Of a DNA stretch of 64,000 nt, positions 32,441 to 43,599 are shown piece after piece; positions within the stretch are counted from its first letter, which is position 1, and each line of letters starts with the position of its first letter. This DNA is from Cupriavidus sp. UYMMa02A (GTDB lineage Bacteria > Pseudomonadota > Gammaproteobacteria > Burkholderiales > Burkholderiaceae). A program made the translations under genes and the position numbers. Where the stretch lies: positions 88,710 to 152,709 of the forward strand of contig LRMT01000033.1 of assembly GCA_001725945.1 (NCBI GenBank). The letters are read 5' to 3'. Below the pieces are notes generated by a model, which searched no databases, had not been told where the DNA came from, and saw only the letters and a list, made by a program, of their open reading frames with translations.

Positions 32441-33598
32441 CTAGCTGAACCGCACATCCTTGAGTACATACTCGTAGAGGTTGTGCACCTTTGTGGAGAC
32501 CGACTCCGTGGAGAAGCGTTCCCTGATGAGCTGTCTACCGGCGGACGACATACGTTCCAGATCATGCTGTGACCAACTATCCGCGGTATGAAGTCCCGCC
32601 GAAATCGCTTCGCTGGCTTCCCCGATCTCCAGCGCGGCGCCTTCGTCAAATCCGATCGACAAGTTGCAGGCAGCAGTCATCAGAACTGGAATGCCCGCCG
32701 ACCAGGCTTCCAGGACGCCCATCGGCAGTCCCTCGCTCTTCGAAGGCAAGACAAATACGGTCGCGGCTTGTATTGAAGTGGTCTTGTCATCCCCGAATTG
32801 CGGCCCCGCATAGCAGGCATTGCCATGAGCGCGTCGTAGCGCCTCAACACGCATCCGGAAATCCTCTGATCCGTCCAGCCATCCACAAAATACCAGTTGT
32901 GAGCGCGCGGCGAACCCGGCATCCGTACTGCATTGATGATTCCACGCTTCGCAAAGCTCCCGCCATCCCTTCTTTTCGTGGATTCTTCCGAAGAACAAAT
33001 AGATTTTCTTGTGCTGAAACCTGTCTTCCCACCACTGAGGTTTGTTTGTCGTCGGCTTGGCGAGGGGCAGGAAATTTGGGATCACCATCGACGTGCCATT
33101 CCGCACCATCGAATCTACGTCGGTCTTCTCCTTCTTCGTAAGAATGTGGAAGGCGGATGCTCTTTTCAGGAAGCGCGCCTGATACATCTTCGAGACCAAC
33201 CATTTCTTGACTGGCGAGCGGGACACGATCCACTGCTCCATGGTCCCGTGCGGAGTGACGACATAGGGCTTTCCACGGATCCTTGACCATAGCAACACGA
33301 CGAAGCAATGGAACATCCACAGTCCGTGAACATGCGACAGGTCGAAGTTCCCTCTAAGCATGTGCATCAGCAGCCCAGGCGAGAAACCGTAGTTACTGGG
33401 CCCGAAATAACGGAACGAAGTTACCTTGATGCCAGACCAGTCTGCTATATCCTTGTCAAAGTGCTCGTCCTTCAAGGTAACCACTTCCACCGAGATATTC
33501 GGGTGCTCCCTTACCGCCTTCGCCAAAAGCTTAACCGCCTCGGCAACGCCACCGCCCTTCCTCGAAATAGATGCAACGACAAATGCTGCGCGGATCAT
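32441..33598 (-). CDS. Family 4 glycosyltransferase
   Basis: Intact, 385 residues. GT-B retaining transferase: KGGGVAEAV loop near the N-terminus, HVHGLWMFH, VVTPHGTMEQWI, and the donor-site pattern FVLPSKSEGLPMGVLEAWSAGIPVLMT with the E-x7-E motif. Adds a sugar to the lipid-linked repeat unit; sugar unknown. Lower-GC coding than the flanks. Confidence 0.88.
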   Translation of the reverse strand: MIRAAFVVASISRKGGGVAEAVKLLAKAVREHPNISVEVVTLKDEHFDKDIADWSGIKVTSFRYFGPSNYGFSPGLLMHMLRGNFDLSHVHGLWMFHCFVVLLWSRIRGKPYVVTPHGTMEQWIVSRSPVKKWLVSKMYQARFLKRASAFHILTKKEKTDVDSMVRNGTSMVIPNFLPLAKPTTNKPQWWEDRFQHKKIYLFFGRIHEKKGWRELCEAWNHQCSTDAGFAARSQLVFCGWLDGSEDFRMRVEALRRAHGNACYAGPQFGDDKTTSIQAATVFVLPSKSEGLPMGVLEAWSAGIPVLMTAACNLSIGFDEGAALEIGEASEAISAGLHTADSWSQHDLERMSSAGRQLIRERFSTESVSTKVHNLYEYVLKDVRFS

Positions 33599-33601
33599 GT
33601 C

Positions 33602-34843
33602 TCATGCCTCGTAGTCGCGATGGATGGATCGCATAACGTCCTGCAGCCTCGTAAAATCCCGCTGATACGCACTGACCGCCGACGATATTTCCAATTCCGC
33701 CCGGGCGAGGTCGCTCAGATCGGCCGACAGCCTCTCCACCACGCGCTCCACTTCGACGTCATCGATTGGGGTGGCTCTGTTGCCCAGCCGAAGATCGCTC
33801 ATAATATATTCAGTCTTTGGCAAATACGAAATGGCAAATGTCGGCCGTCCCGCCATCATCGAAAAGATGCACGAATGGAACCTGGTTCCGAGAAAGATCG
33901 TAGAGCGTCTGATGAGGGCGCGGAGTATCCATGGCTCATGGCTCTTCTCATCGATTACGATCTGAGTCTTGGCGCGTTCCTTTACCAACAATGCAGTCGG
34001 CAAATCCTCTGAAACTTGATTAAAAATTACCGGCAACACCCCGTGTTTGGATGCCATTCTGTCGGCAATTTCCGCGACCGCAGAGACATAGGAGTCGTAA
34101 GCGGCACGAGGGTGCGCATGTCGCGGGAAGGTCCAGCCAACCACGGTCATTCCCAGAACCGGTTTCCCGTCGTCCAGGCCAAGCCGCCGTAGCTCAGGGG
34201 CGATCACGGCGTCATCTTCTTCCACCCTGTCATTCCAAAATGCACTGTCGCCCGTTCGGTAGACTTGCCGATCAGGAATGCCAAGCTCTCGAACCAGAAA
34301 ATTCGCTGAATAGCTCTCGCGCGGGCAAAGGTGGGAAACCCCGTGCCAGGACCCGGCTGGCCAGCATCTCGCAAAGCGGCCGTGCAAAGGCCCGATGCTT
34401 TGAGGGCCGAGCACAACGGCTTTCCGCAGCCTTGTCGCCAGCTCAATATGGAACAGAGCGATGATGTATGCGAAGTTTGTGTCGTGGATATAGCCACCTG
34501 GTGCACTGACGAACGACATGCGCACTCCCGCATGGCATTGAGGGTCTTTTGCTGTTCCCGCGGGAGCAGTTTTTTCCAGCCGCCGTAGGCCAGGGGCGGT
34601 CGCGAGCCAGCTGCCAGCATGCAGCAGCAGCAAGGTGCGCACCTTGCCTCCCGGAGCATTCCCGATCCGCTCTGACCAGGCGATATCTGGATGGACTTGC
34701 CTCGCGTTGTCAGCCCCTTCGAACACAGCCGCCGAGATGGCCGCCTTGGCATTCCAGGCGCGGATTTCGGCAACACACTCATCCAGCAGCACGGAATCGC
34801 CGCGATTCGAGCGCCCATATGCATTCACCACGAGTACTTTCAT
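33602..34843 (-). CDS. Polysaccharide pyruvyl transferase (WcaK-like)
   Basis: 413 residues. Adds pyruvate ketals to the polymer, giving acidic groups. Family features: MKVLVVNAYGRSNRGDSVLLDE, APGGYIHD, LGPQSIGPLH, RTGDSAFW, and the conserved HSCIFSMMAGRPTFAISY. The segment about 34325-34385 (RCWPAGSWHG) reads better in another frame as EMLASRVLAR, so a missing base followed by an extra G may be compensating there. Stop codon lies 4 bp from the next gene. Confidence 0.85.
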   Translation of the reverse strand: MKVLVVNAYGRSNRGDSVLLDECVAEIRAWNAKAAISAAVFEGADNARQVHPDIAWSERIGNAPGGKVRTLLLLHAGSWLATAPGLRRLEKTAPAGTAKDPQCHAGVRMSFVSAPGGYIHDTNFAYIIALFHIELATRLRKAVVLGPQSIGPLHGRFARCWPAGSWHGVSHLCPRESYSANFLVRELGIPDRQVYRTGDSAFWNDRVEEDDAVIAPELRRLGLDDGKPVLGMTVVGWTFPRHAHPRAAYDSYVSAVAEIADRMASKHGVLPVIFNQVSEDLPTALLVKERAKTQIVIDEKSHEPWILRALIRRSTIFLGTRFHSCIFSMMAGRPTFAISYLPKTEYIMSDLRLGNRATPIDDVEVERVVERLSADLSDLARAELEISSAVSAYQRDFTRLQDVMRSIHRDYEA

Positions 34844-34896
34844 AGGTACCCCCTAAATGTTATTGCGAGATCTGAATGACGGTCGCCTGAATTCGC

Positions 34897-36099
34897 TCAT
34901 ACAACACGGGTTCGATCGGCAAGAAAAATAATACCGAAGCAGAGGAATGAGACACCCAGCTCCATCAATATCCCCGCCACAGCGCTTTCGACGCGGGTAA
35001 GAAACGAAACCGACGTTACCACCGCTATACATGTCAGGATGGCATGAAGCGACGGCAACCAGTTCCACGAGATGATCTGATAGTGATAAAAATACGAAGA
35101 ACTGATTAGCCAGCAGGCGCCGTGGATGCATACAGCAACGATCAAGGACTCGGATAGCCCCAATCTGTCCCGGATCAGAAGCAGGGCCAGGCCGCCGCAA
35201 ACCAGGCCAACCACACCAACCAAAATGATCGAGTATTGGTCGCTGAACGTCCTGAATCTCCGATTGCCGCTATTGACGGTTGTACGGTATAGCTTGCTGT
35301 ATCCCGATCGTCTTAGCAAAATCACACACTGGTTGAAGACGCCGGAAAATGACTTCATAAAATTGAACTTGGCGGCCTCTTGCCCACCGCCAGCTCCCAG
35401 AATGGAGACGGAGATCACGCGCGCTATGACTTGCCCGGGAAGTAGCGTAAGGGACACCACGAATCCCTCCTTGATCAGGTAACCGATCGATCTCCGATCC
35501 AGGCGCGCACGCCTTAGCCCATGCTGGCGCCGCGTCCAACGTAGAGTCATCAGCGAGATGCAGGCAAGTGCTGCCCCGTTTATCCATCCGGCGACCTCTA
35601 TCCGCAATGAGAACCCGAAGAGCAAGCTGGCCGTGACATATATGGCCACGAGAAAATAATTGAGGCCGGATATCAGGCCGTATGCCGATTCGTCGTCGGC
35701 AACATCGAGGAATCCAGACATGTTCGCAATGCTGAACCAGAGACCTATCGTCGAAGCCAGCAAGAAGCGCTTTATCCCGGCATCGCCGTAGAGTTCCGCC
35801 GGAACAACGATCAAGGCAAACGTCACCACCAACAGGATGGGTAGCCTCGCTATCGCGAACTCAAGTGGGTTCAGCGCCTGGAAGCTGGCGCTCGCAGCCT
35901 GTCGTTGCAGCACCTGTCCGCCCCAGTCGATCACGACGAGCAGAAGCGCATTTACCCCCAATGCCGTGGTCAACGCACCTGCGAGCGGGTGACCTGTTGA
36001 GATAAGAATGAATGACGTAAGCAACATCGATCCCTGGCCAATGAATGCTCCCATGACGAGGTTCACCAGCTTTTTATTGCGGATGAGGGACAGCAACAT
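34897..36099 (-). CDS. Wzx-type lipid-linked repeat-unit flippase
   Basis: Intact, 400 residues, about 10-12 TM helices, of the polysaccharide transporter/MATE-like type (LVNLVMGAFIGQGSMLLTSFILIS, with helix pairs through to GVSFLCFGIIFLADRTRVV). Likely flips undecaprenyl-PP-oligosaccharide to the periplasm. Sequence is divergent; the call rests on topology plus position between wzy and the transferase genes. Confidence 0.75.
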   Translation of the reverse strand: MLLSLIRNKKLVNLVMGAFIGQGSMLLTSFILISTGHPLAGALTTALGVNALLLVVIDWGGQVLQRQAASASFQALNPLEFAIARLPILLVVTFALIVVPAELYGDAGIKRFLLASTIGLWFSIANMSGFLDVADDESAYGLISGLNYFLVAIYVTASLLFGFSLRIEVAGWINGAALACISLMTLRWTRRQHGLRRARLDRRSIGYLIKEGFVVSLTLLPGQVIARVISVSILGAGGGQEAAKFNFMKSFSGVFNQCVILLRRSGYSKLYRTTVNSGNRRFRTFSDQYSIILVGVVGLVCGGLALLLIRDRLGLSESLIVAVCIHGACWLISSSYFYHYQIISWNWLPSLHAILTCIAVVTSVSFLTRVESAVAGILMELGVSFLCFGIIFLADRTRVV

Positions 36100-37364
36100 A
36101 GCGGGCCTTGTACATGGATTTTGTCATTAACCGTTCCAAAAGCAGATAAATGACGACGATCAATCCCACGCGGTACACACCGATGTCCACGCCGCCGCGG
36201 ACCAGGATAAATCCGATCAGCGTCGAAAGGACTCCGGTACGCAGCCGGCCGAGATCCTCATTTGGTGCATTCGCCGCGTAATTCTCCGCCTTGGCCACAA
36301 TCAAGCCGAAGATCAAGGCCATCATGGCCAGGCCAAAATAGTCAAACGCGATGACGCTTTCCCCAAACAGTCCTGGCGGCACCCCTCCGTCCGTATCGCC
36401 GAAGAACTCTTCGCGAACTCGGCGGCTCAACTGGATCGGCTTCTCGGGCCAGATCGCGCGCGGAACGAAGGCTACCAGCGCGTTGAGATAGACTTCTCCA
36501 TAATCGTTGCCGTGGCGCTCGGCATATATTTTTGAAAGGGCGATATGATCGATGAACGGTAGCCCGGTGTAGGATGCTTCAACGATCGATGCTGCACTCA
36601 TCTCAAACTGAGCGCTCGCTCCCTGTGCCCTGTACCGTTCGTAGATGATATAACCAGAAGCTGCAACAAAAGCGGCGGCCAGCGCCAGGATTCCAAGGAA
36701 ACCGGGCCCGCTGATTCTCTTGACCCGGACGATCAGCAACGAAATCAGGAACAGCAAGAGAATGGAGCGTCCGCCCGAAAGTGCAAGGAATATCGATTGC
36801 AGCACCAGACCGCCCAGGAACAAGCCGCGCAGCCATCGTGGTGGCTGCTTGGCCTTGATCAGCACCTGCAATACCAGGCAATAGACATTCACGCCTATCA
36901 TCACCGGAAACAAAAAGTTCAGAGCGGAACTTTCGACAACGGTACGCGCGTAGGCAGCCCTCACCCATTCCTGTACGCCCTGGTACAGATAAACTGTCAA
37001 TGAAACTTCCAGGGCAATCACAAATAGCTGGATACAGACGTAGCGCAGCAGCTTCCTGTTTGACGGCAAATTGAGTGCTGCTTGCCAGCGACGCGACCTG
37101 CCCTTGCTTTTTCTGAATAGTCTGTAGGAAACAAAAGCCGCGAAATTCACGGCGGCCATCGGCACCCACGGAATATCTTCCACCCTGATCAGCCACGGTG
37201 CTATCAGAATGGAGCGCGTAACCAGTTCGCTTTCAATCAGCGCACCAAGTAGCCAGCACCCGAGCAGGGTGTAGACAAAAAGACCGTGGAAGCGGCAAAA
37301 TGCTCCTCCTTGCGCACCACACAAGGGGTATCAGATAGAACGGCAGCGTGACGAGACTGTACAT
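36074..37364 (-). CDS. Wzy-type repeat-unit polymerase (start uncertain)
   Basis: About 416-430 residues and 10-12 TM helices with a large periplasmic loop (YRAQGASAQFEMSA... to VPRAIWPEKP), typical of O-antigen/EPS polymerases. GGRSILLLFLISLLIV and FDYFGLAMMALIFG are core helices. The open frame starts only at a TTG (37324). An ATG at 37364 (MYSLVTLPFYLIPLV) becomes its start if the frame break near 37326 is repaired. Overlaps wzx by 26 bp. Confidence 0.75.
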
Positions 37365-37380
37365 TCTGAAGCGCTAGAGG

Positions 37381-38375
37381 CTATTGGCGAACGGCACTTT
37401 CCGTGCCCGTGTTCGAGCGCGCCAGCGAGGAGAGGAAATCCTCGTATGCGAGGCGAAGTCCTTCCTGGAGGCCGACTTCGGGGCGCCAACCCAGTGCTTT
37501 GAGCAGTGAGTTATCCAGAAGCTTGCGGGGCGTACCATCGGGCTTGGCAGGGTCGGTCTCGATGTTCCCCTGATAGCCTACCGCGCGCTTCACCATTGCA
37601 GCCAGATCCGCGATCGAGTATTCCTCTCCTGAGCCGATGTTGATGTGGTTCTGCATCGGCAGCGTATGGGCACGATAGACTTCCGGCGACAGGTCCATGA
37701 CATGCACACATGCTCGTGCCATATCTTTGACGTACACGAACTCGCGCCTAGGCCTGCCGGTACCCCAAATGACCACCGTGGGGGCGTCATGCTGCTTTGC
37801 CTCATGAAAACGACGAATCAGCGCCGGGATGACATGGCTGTTTTCCGCGTGATAATTATCGCCCGGACCGTACAAATTCGATGGCATGACGCTGCGGAAG
37901 TCAGCTCCATACTGCCGGTTATAGCTTTCACATAGCTTGATTCCGGCGATCTTGCTATCGCATAAGGTTCGTTCGTGGGCTCGAGTGGCCCCGTGAGCAA
38001 CGCAGCTTCGGCCATTGGCTGCTCCGCAAGTCGCGGATAAATGCAACTGCTGCCAAGGAACAAAAGCTTGTCGACCCCCGCGCGCCACGCCTCATGGATA
38101 ACATTCGCCTCGATCATCAGGTTTTCATAGACGAACTGAGCCGGGAAAGTGTTGTTCGCGTGGATTCCGCCGACCTTTGCCGCGGCCAGATATACCTGGT
38201 CGACATCTTCCTGCGCGAAAAACTGGCGCACGGCATGCTGGTCAATCAGGTCCAGTTCATCGTGACTGCGCGTCACGATTTGCACCGCACGGGAGGACGC
38301 CTGCAGCGCGCGGACGATGGCGCTACCTACCATTCCACGATGACCAGCGACGAAAATCCGAGTGTTCTTCTTCAT
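37381..38375 (-). CDS. fcl: GDP-L-fucose synthase (frame broken)
   Basis: Epimerase/reductase that turns GDP-4-keto-6-deoxymannose into GDP-L-fucose with NADPH. Rossmann motif [22 protein letters not shown] with the catalytic Ser, then NEPYAIAK (Tyr/Lys pair) restored by adding an A near 37965, and NLYGPGDNY. About 331 residues. Starts 5 bp after gmd ends, so the two are coupled. Confidence 0.93.
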
Positions 38376-38380
38376 GTCCT

Positions 38381-39511
38381 TTACTCCACGCTGACGGCAA
38401 CTTCGAACCCATGCTGCTTCAGCAATGCATGGCGCCGAGCCTGGTCCAGATCGCTGGCGACCATTTCTGCGATCATCTCGTCCAGCGTGATCTCCGGCTC
38501 CCAACCAAGCCTGGCCTTGGCCTTGGCCGGGTCCCCCAGCAGTGTTTCCACCTCTGCCGGACGGAAATACCGCGGATCGACCTTGACAATCACGTCACCG
38601 ACGGCCAGAGCCGGTGCCTTGTCACCGCTGATCGCTGCTACCACGGCCACCTCGTCTTCACCCTTCCCCTCAAATCGCAGCGTGATCCCCAACTGACTGG
38701 CGCTTCGGTTGATGAACTCGCGTACGCTCACCTGCTTGCCTGTAGCAATGACGAAGTCTTCCGGTTGCTCCTGTTGCAGCATCAGCCATTGCATGCGCAC
38801 ATAGTCGTGCGCGTGCCCCCAGTCCCGAAGCGAATCCATATTGCCCATGTACAAGCAGTTCTCGAGGCCTTGTGCGATGTTTGACAGGCCGCGGGTAACC
38901 TTGCGCGTCACGAAGGTTTCACCCCGACGCGGGCTCTCGTGGTTGAACAGTATCCCGTTGCAGGCATAAATGCCGTAGGACTCCCGGTAGTTCACGGTAA
39001 TCCAGTAGGCATACAGCTTCGCTGCGGCATACGGGCTGCGCGGATAGAACGGGGTGGTTTCCTTCTGCGGAATCTCCTGCACCAGGCCGTAAAGCTCCGA
39101 CGTAGATGCCTGATAGAAGCGCGTCTTCTTCTCCAGGCCGAAGATGCGGATCGCTTCGAGCAGACGCAGCGTGCCGAGCGCATCCACGTCTGCCGTGTAT
39201 TCCGGGGACTCGAAGCTCACGGCCACGTGGCTTTGTGCACCCAGGTTATAGATTTCATCCGGCTGGGTCTGCTGCACGATGCGGATCAGATTGGTACTGT
39301 CGCTCAGGTCGCCATAGTGCAGCACAAAGTTCCGGTGGCTGACATGAGGATCCTGGTAGATGTGATCCACGCGCGAGGTGTTGAACGAGCTGGCCCGGCG
39401 CTTGATGCCGTGAACGATGTATCCCTTCTCAAGCAGAAATTCAGCCAGGTAAGACCCGTCCTGGCCCGTGATGCCGGTGATGAGTGCGGTCTTTTGAGTC
39501 GTCTTGGTCAT
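38381..39511 (-). CDS. gmd: GDP-mannose 4,6-dehydratase
   Basis: Intact, 376 residues. First committed step to GDP-L-fucose. [43 protein letters not shown], the catalytic Thr/Glu/Tyr/Lys region ASTSELYG and [11 protein letters not shown], and [17 protein letters not shown] all match Gmd. Downstream of manC, which supplies GDP-mannose. Confidence 0.95.
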   Translation of the reverse strand: MTKTTQKTALITGITGQDGSYLAEFLLEKGYIVHGIKRRASSFNTSRVDHIYQDPHVSHRNFVLHYGDLSDSTNLIRIVQQTQPDEIYNLGAQSHVAVSFESPEYTADVDALGTLRLLEAIRIFGLEKKTRFYQASTSELYGLVQEIPQKETTPFYPRSPYAAAKLYAYWITVNYRESYGIYACNGILFNHESPRRGETFVTRKVTRGLSNIAQGLENCLYMGNMDSLRDWGHAHDYVRMQWLMLQQEQPEDFVIATGKQVSVREFINRSASQLGITLRFEGKGEDEVAVVAAISGDKAPALAVGDVIVKVDPRYFRPAEVETLLGDPAKAKARLGWEPEITLDEMIAEMVASDLDQARRHALLKQHGFEVAVSVE

Positions 39512-39546
39512 TGTCGTTGTTCTGTTCTGTTCTGAGATTCAGTCAA

Positions 39547-41000
39547 TCAGGCCTGGCTCGGCCTTGGATCCGGCGGCGGCGCGCGGCCATAGACATCGTC
39601 AAAGCGGACGATGTCGTCTCGCCCAGATAGCTGCCGCTCTGCACTTCGATCAGCTCCAGGGGGACGCTGCCGGGGTTCTCCAGACGGTGGATGGTGCCCA
39701 GTGGGATATAGCTGGACTGGTTCTCGCTGAGGAGGAAGGTCTCGTTGCCGCAGGTCACGCGGGCGGTGCCCTTCACCACGATCCAGTGTTCCGCGCGGTG
39801 ATAGTGCATTTGCATGGAGAGCTTGGCACCCGGTTTGACCGTGATGCGCTTGACTTGGTAGCGCTGGCCTTCGTCAACCGAGTCATAGCTGCCCCACGGG
39901 CGGTAGACTTTACGATGGTCCGCGGCTTCGCTGCGGCCTTGCTTGCGGACCATATCCACGAGCGCCTTGACATCCTGGCACTGGTCTTTGTGCACCACGA
40001 GCACCGCGTCGGGTGTTTCCACCACCATCACGTCGTCCACGCCCGCAATGGCAACCAGGCGGTGCGACGCATGGACCAGGCAATCCTTCGCGTTGTGCGT
40101 GAGGACATCACCCGTCGTGACATTTCCGTCAACCTGCTTTTTGCCGAGTTCCCAGACTGCGTCCCATGCGCCAACGTCGCTCCACTCGGTGGCAAATGGC
40201 ACCATTTGCGCGCGCGTGGTGTGCTCCATGACGGCGTAGTCGATGGAGTTGCTCGGGCTGCGCGCGAATGCGGCTTCATCGAGACGGAAAAAGTCGAGGT
40301 CTTTCTGACCCAGGCTGACGGACTCCTGGACCGCATGCAGGATCTCGGGCGAAAAGGTTTCCAGCTCGGCAAGGAACGCCGAGGCACGGAACAGGAAGAT
40401 ACCGCTGTTCCAGAAGTAACCACCCTCCGCCAGAAACTGGTTCGCACGCAGCGACGATGGCTTTTCTTCGAAGCAGGCCACCTCGAAGCTCGATTCCGTG
40501 CGGCGCGCACCGGCCTTGATATAGCCGTACCCGGTAGCAGGCGCGGTTGGCGCAATACCAAAAGTGACCAGTGCTCCGGCTTGCGCCGCGGCAACGCCTT
40601 GCGTCACGATGTTTGCGAAGGCCGACGCGTCCCGGATCAGGTGATCTGACGGAAGCACCAGCATCAGCGGATCTTGCCCGGCGGCCAGCGCATGCAAAGC
40701 AGCCGCGGCCAAGGCAGGCGCAGTATTCCTGGCATGCGGTTCCAGCATGAATTCGGCATCGCTGACGCCGATCTCGCGGGCTTGTTCCGCCACCATGAAC
40801 CGATGCGCATGACTGGTGACAAGCAATGGTGCACCAATGCCCGGAATCTCCTGCACGCGCAGCAACGTATCTTGCAGCAGCGAGCGGTCACCCAGAAGCC
40901 TTAGAAATTGCTTCGGATAGCCCTCGCGTGACAGCGGCCACAGGCGTGTTCCGGAACCACCACAAAGAATAACGGGAACAATCACGGCTGGGTCTTGCAT
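39547..41000 (-). CDS. manC: Mannose-1-P guanylyltransferase/mannose-6-P isomerase ManC (frame broken at C-terminus)
   Basis: Bifunctional type II PMI-GMP. The pyrophosphorylase signature GGSGTRLWPLSREGYPKQFLRL lies near the N-terminus, FVEKP-like FEEKPSS in the middle, and the cupin PMI domain QMHYHRAEHWIVVKGTA at the C-terminus. One G restored near 39612 changes the tail to GEDDIVRFDDVYGRAP, the normal family ending. Gives about 484 residues, stop at 39547. Confidence 0.94.
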
Positions 41001-41323
41001 CCGAACTCTCCTTCTGCCAATTCAAATGTCAGTCAGCTCCTCAGCGTCGGCAAGACGAGTGAGGGCGCGCCGCCAGCTGGCGACGGTTTATCCCTGCACG
41101 GAAGAAATCCCGCTGGACATCTGAATTGCCGCATCAGCAGCCAATCCAGCCGTCCCGATAGCCGGTGAGAAGGCGGTAACCAGTGCACACAATGACTGTG
41201 CTTACCGCCCATCACGCAGACTCGCCCGCTTCTTTGAGCTGGCTGATATATGTTCGGTCTCTATAGCGGCTCAGCCGTCGTTTCTAGCGTCCGACGTGTA
41301 CCCGTTCGACTTGTCTGGGCTCG
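41001..41323. other. Spacer between manC and wzc
   Basis: 323 bp without a gene. No strong hairpin seen. May hold an internal promoter for manC-gmd-fcl and the serotype-like genes. Confidence 0.4.
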
Positions 41324-43588
41324 TCATTTGCCCTCGGCCGTCAACTGCTTGGTCGCGGTATCCGCTGCATAGCCGTAGTACGCATACCGATACCGTCCAT
41401 ACTTCGATCCATATCCGTAGCGATACGCATTCGGATCCAGGCCATTGAACGCCACGCCATTCACATCGGCATTTGCCTGGCGCAGTTGCTTGGCGGATTC
41501 GGTGACTTCGCCGATGGTGGTTTTCTCGAACCGCGTCACCAGCAGCACCGTGCCGCAGCGGCCGGCGAGGATCGCAGTATCTGAGACGGCAAGAACGGGC
41601 GGCGTATCGATAAGGACAAGATCGTACTGGGGATCCAACTCATCAAGAAGCTTCACCATGCGCGCGTTGAGCAGCAGCTCAGCCGGATTCGGAGGCAAAC
41701 TGCCGGTACTGAGAAAGTCCAGGTTCTCGAGTACTTCGCGGTGTACCGCCTGGTCAAGACTCGCTTTGCCGATCAGGACGTCCGCCAGCCCGTTATTACG
41801 GGGCTTGCCAAAATACTGGTTCAGGTGGCCCTTGCGCATGTCGGCATCGATCAGCAGCACGCGCTTGCCGCCCGAGGCCATCACCGCGGCGAGGTTGGCC
41901 GAGATAAATGACTTGCCGACGCCCGGCGTGGGACCCGTGAGCAGCACACGCTTGTTGTCCGCGTCGAGCATGGCAAACTGCAGCGCCGTGCGCAGGCTGC
42001 GCAGACTTTCGATCGCTGGCTCATTGGGATTACGTTCCGCGAGCACGAAATTTCCGCGCTTGCGCTGGCGTATTTCTTCAGTGAGGAAAGCCTGGGCGGT
42101 CGATAAAGGCACGGTCGCGTAGACGCTCAGACCCGTATGCTGCTCAATGTCCTGCGAATCGGTGATACCACCGAATAGCGCATTGCGCACGAAGGCCACC
42201 ACGACACCAATCAGAATGCCCAGAATAGCAGCCAGTGCTATGACCAGGCCCTTCTTGGGCTTGACGGCCTCCTCGGGAACCGGGGCATTATCGAGCAGCC
42301 GTACATTGCCGACCTTGCCCGCCTTGACGAGCTTGAGCTGCTGCATATTGTTCAGCAATCCCACGTAAAGGTCATTGTTGACCTCCACATCGCGCATCAG
42401 CCGCAGGGTGTCCTGCTCCAGGTTGGGGAATGCTTTCATGCGGGTAGCCATAGCGGTGACCTTCGTGTTCAGCGCAGCAATCTGCTGGTCGATGGCCTGC
42501 ACGCCCGGGTGGGAGGCAGCGAAACGTGTCGATAGCTCGGTGCGCTTTTGCTTCAACTCGAGCAGCCTCGTTTCGGCCATCACGTTTTCCTGGAGGAACA
42601 CCTTACCTTCCTCGCTCAGGTTGAAGGTATTGCGCTTGTTGCGCATCTCGTTGTACTTCACCTCGGCCCGTTCCAGTTCGCCCTTGAGTTGTGGCAGCAG
42701 ATCCCCCAGGAAGACGAGCGACTTCTCCGCCTCGGCGGCTTTACGCTTGATGTTCTGCGCAACGTACTCTTCACCAATCTCATTCAGGATGCTCGCTGTA
42801 ACCTTTGGATCGGTACCATTTAGCGAAGCACCGATAATGCCGCTCTGCTTTCCCTTCTCGACGATCTGGAGTTGATCCTGGAGGGCTTCGACTGTCTGCA
42901 GGTGCGAGTAGCGCACCAGGTTGAACGTGATACCCGCCTTTGCCTTCATCTCCTTTACCAGGAGCGTGAAGTTGCCCACGCTCTGCTCAGCAGTCATCGG
43001 CTGGCCTACACGCCCTTCAAGTGGCGCATCCAGGCTGGACTGCTCCACACGGTAGCGGCCGTCACCCAGGGCGATCAGCTTGAACTTTGTGCCCTCAAGG
43101 GATTCAGGGACATCGAATTGCCCAACATTGATCGATTCCCCGGCCCATGCGAAGCCACCGAATCCAAATAGCCCTGGCTCGGACAGACCCTTGGCACGGC
43201 TGGCGATGCTGGCACCGATAAAAGGAAAATAGTCGGGCTTTGCCGAAATATAGAGGCGCAGATTGTCCACGGCCTTACTGACGACCATGCGCGAGCGGAG
43301 TATCTCGATCTCCGCCGTGGCCAGGGCCTTGACATCGAACAGACTGGAGACATCACCAAGCAGGCTGTTGGCGCTGTTCGGGTTGTCCTCCACCTGCACC
43401 AGGATATCGGCCCGATAGACTGGCCGAGCGAGGAATGCGTAAGCTACTCCAAGCGCCAGCACCAAACCCGCAATGGATGCAATCAGCCAACGGCTGGCAA
43501 GCAGCACATCAAGGTACCGGACGAGGTCAATCTCGTCCTCCGCAGGCGCAGCGACAACAACTGGAGGGGGAGTCTGGTTCATCTGCAT
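41324..43588 (-). CDS. wzc: Exopolysaccharide tyrosine autokinase (Wzc/BceF type)
   Basis: Intact, 754 residues. Controls chain length and export as the polysaccharide co-polymerase. N-terminal Wzz domain between two TMs (about 34-54 and 450-470) with a long coiled-coil periplasmic region. Cytoplasmic BY-kinase: Walker A GPTPGVGKS (552-560), Walker A' LLIDADMRKG, Walker B LVLIDTPP, and a C-terminal Tyr cluster YRYGYGSKYGRYRYAYYGYA (about 721-740) for autophosphorylation. 11 bp after the phosphatase gene. Confidence 0.95.
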   Translation of the reverse strand: MQMNQTPPPVVVAAPAEDEIDLVRYLDVLLASRWLIASIAGLVLALGVAYAFLARPVYRADILVQVEDNPNSANSLLGDVSSLFDVKALATAEIEILRSRMVVSKAVDNLRLYISAKPDYFPFIGASIASRAKGLSEPGLFGFGGFAWAGESINVGQFDVPESLEGTKFKLIALGDGRYRVEQSSLDAPLEGRVGQPMTAEQSVGNFTLLVKEMKAKAGITFNLVRYSHLQTVEALQDQLQIVEKGKQSGIIGASLNGTDPKVTASILNEIGEEYVAQNIKRKAAEAEKSLVFLGDLLPQLKGELERAEVKYNEMRNKRNTFNLSEEGKVFLQENVMAETRLLELKQKRTELSTRFAASHPGVQAIDQQIAALNTKVTAMATRMKAFPNLEQDTLRLMRDVEVNNDLYVGLLNNMQQLKLVKAGKVGNVRLLDNAPVPEEAVKPKKGLVIALAAILGILIGVVVAFVRNALFGGITDSQDIEQHTGLSVYATVPLSTAQAFLTEEIRQRKRGNFVLAERNPNEPAIESLRSLRTALQFAMLDADNKRVLLTGPTPGVGKSFISANLAAVMASGGKRVLLIDADMRKGHLNQYFGKPRNNGLADVLIGKASLDQAVHREVLENLDFLSTGSLPPNPAELLLNARMVKLLDELDPQYDLVLIDTPPVLAVSDTAILAGRCGTVLLVTRFEKTTIGEVTESAKQLRQANADVNGVAFNGLDPNAYRYGYGSKYGRYRYAYYGYAADTATKQLTAEGK

Positions 43589-43599
43589 TGCTGAGTCAG

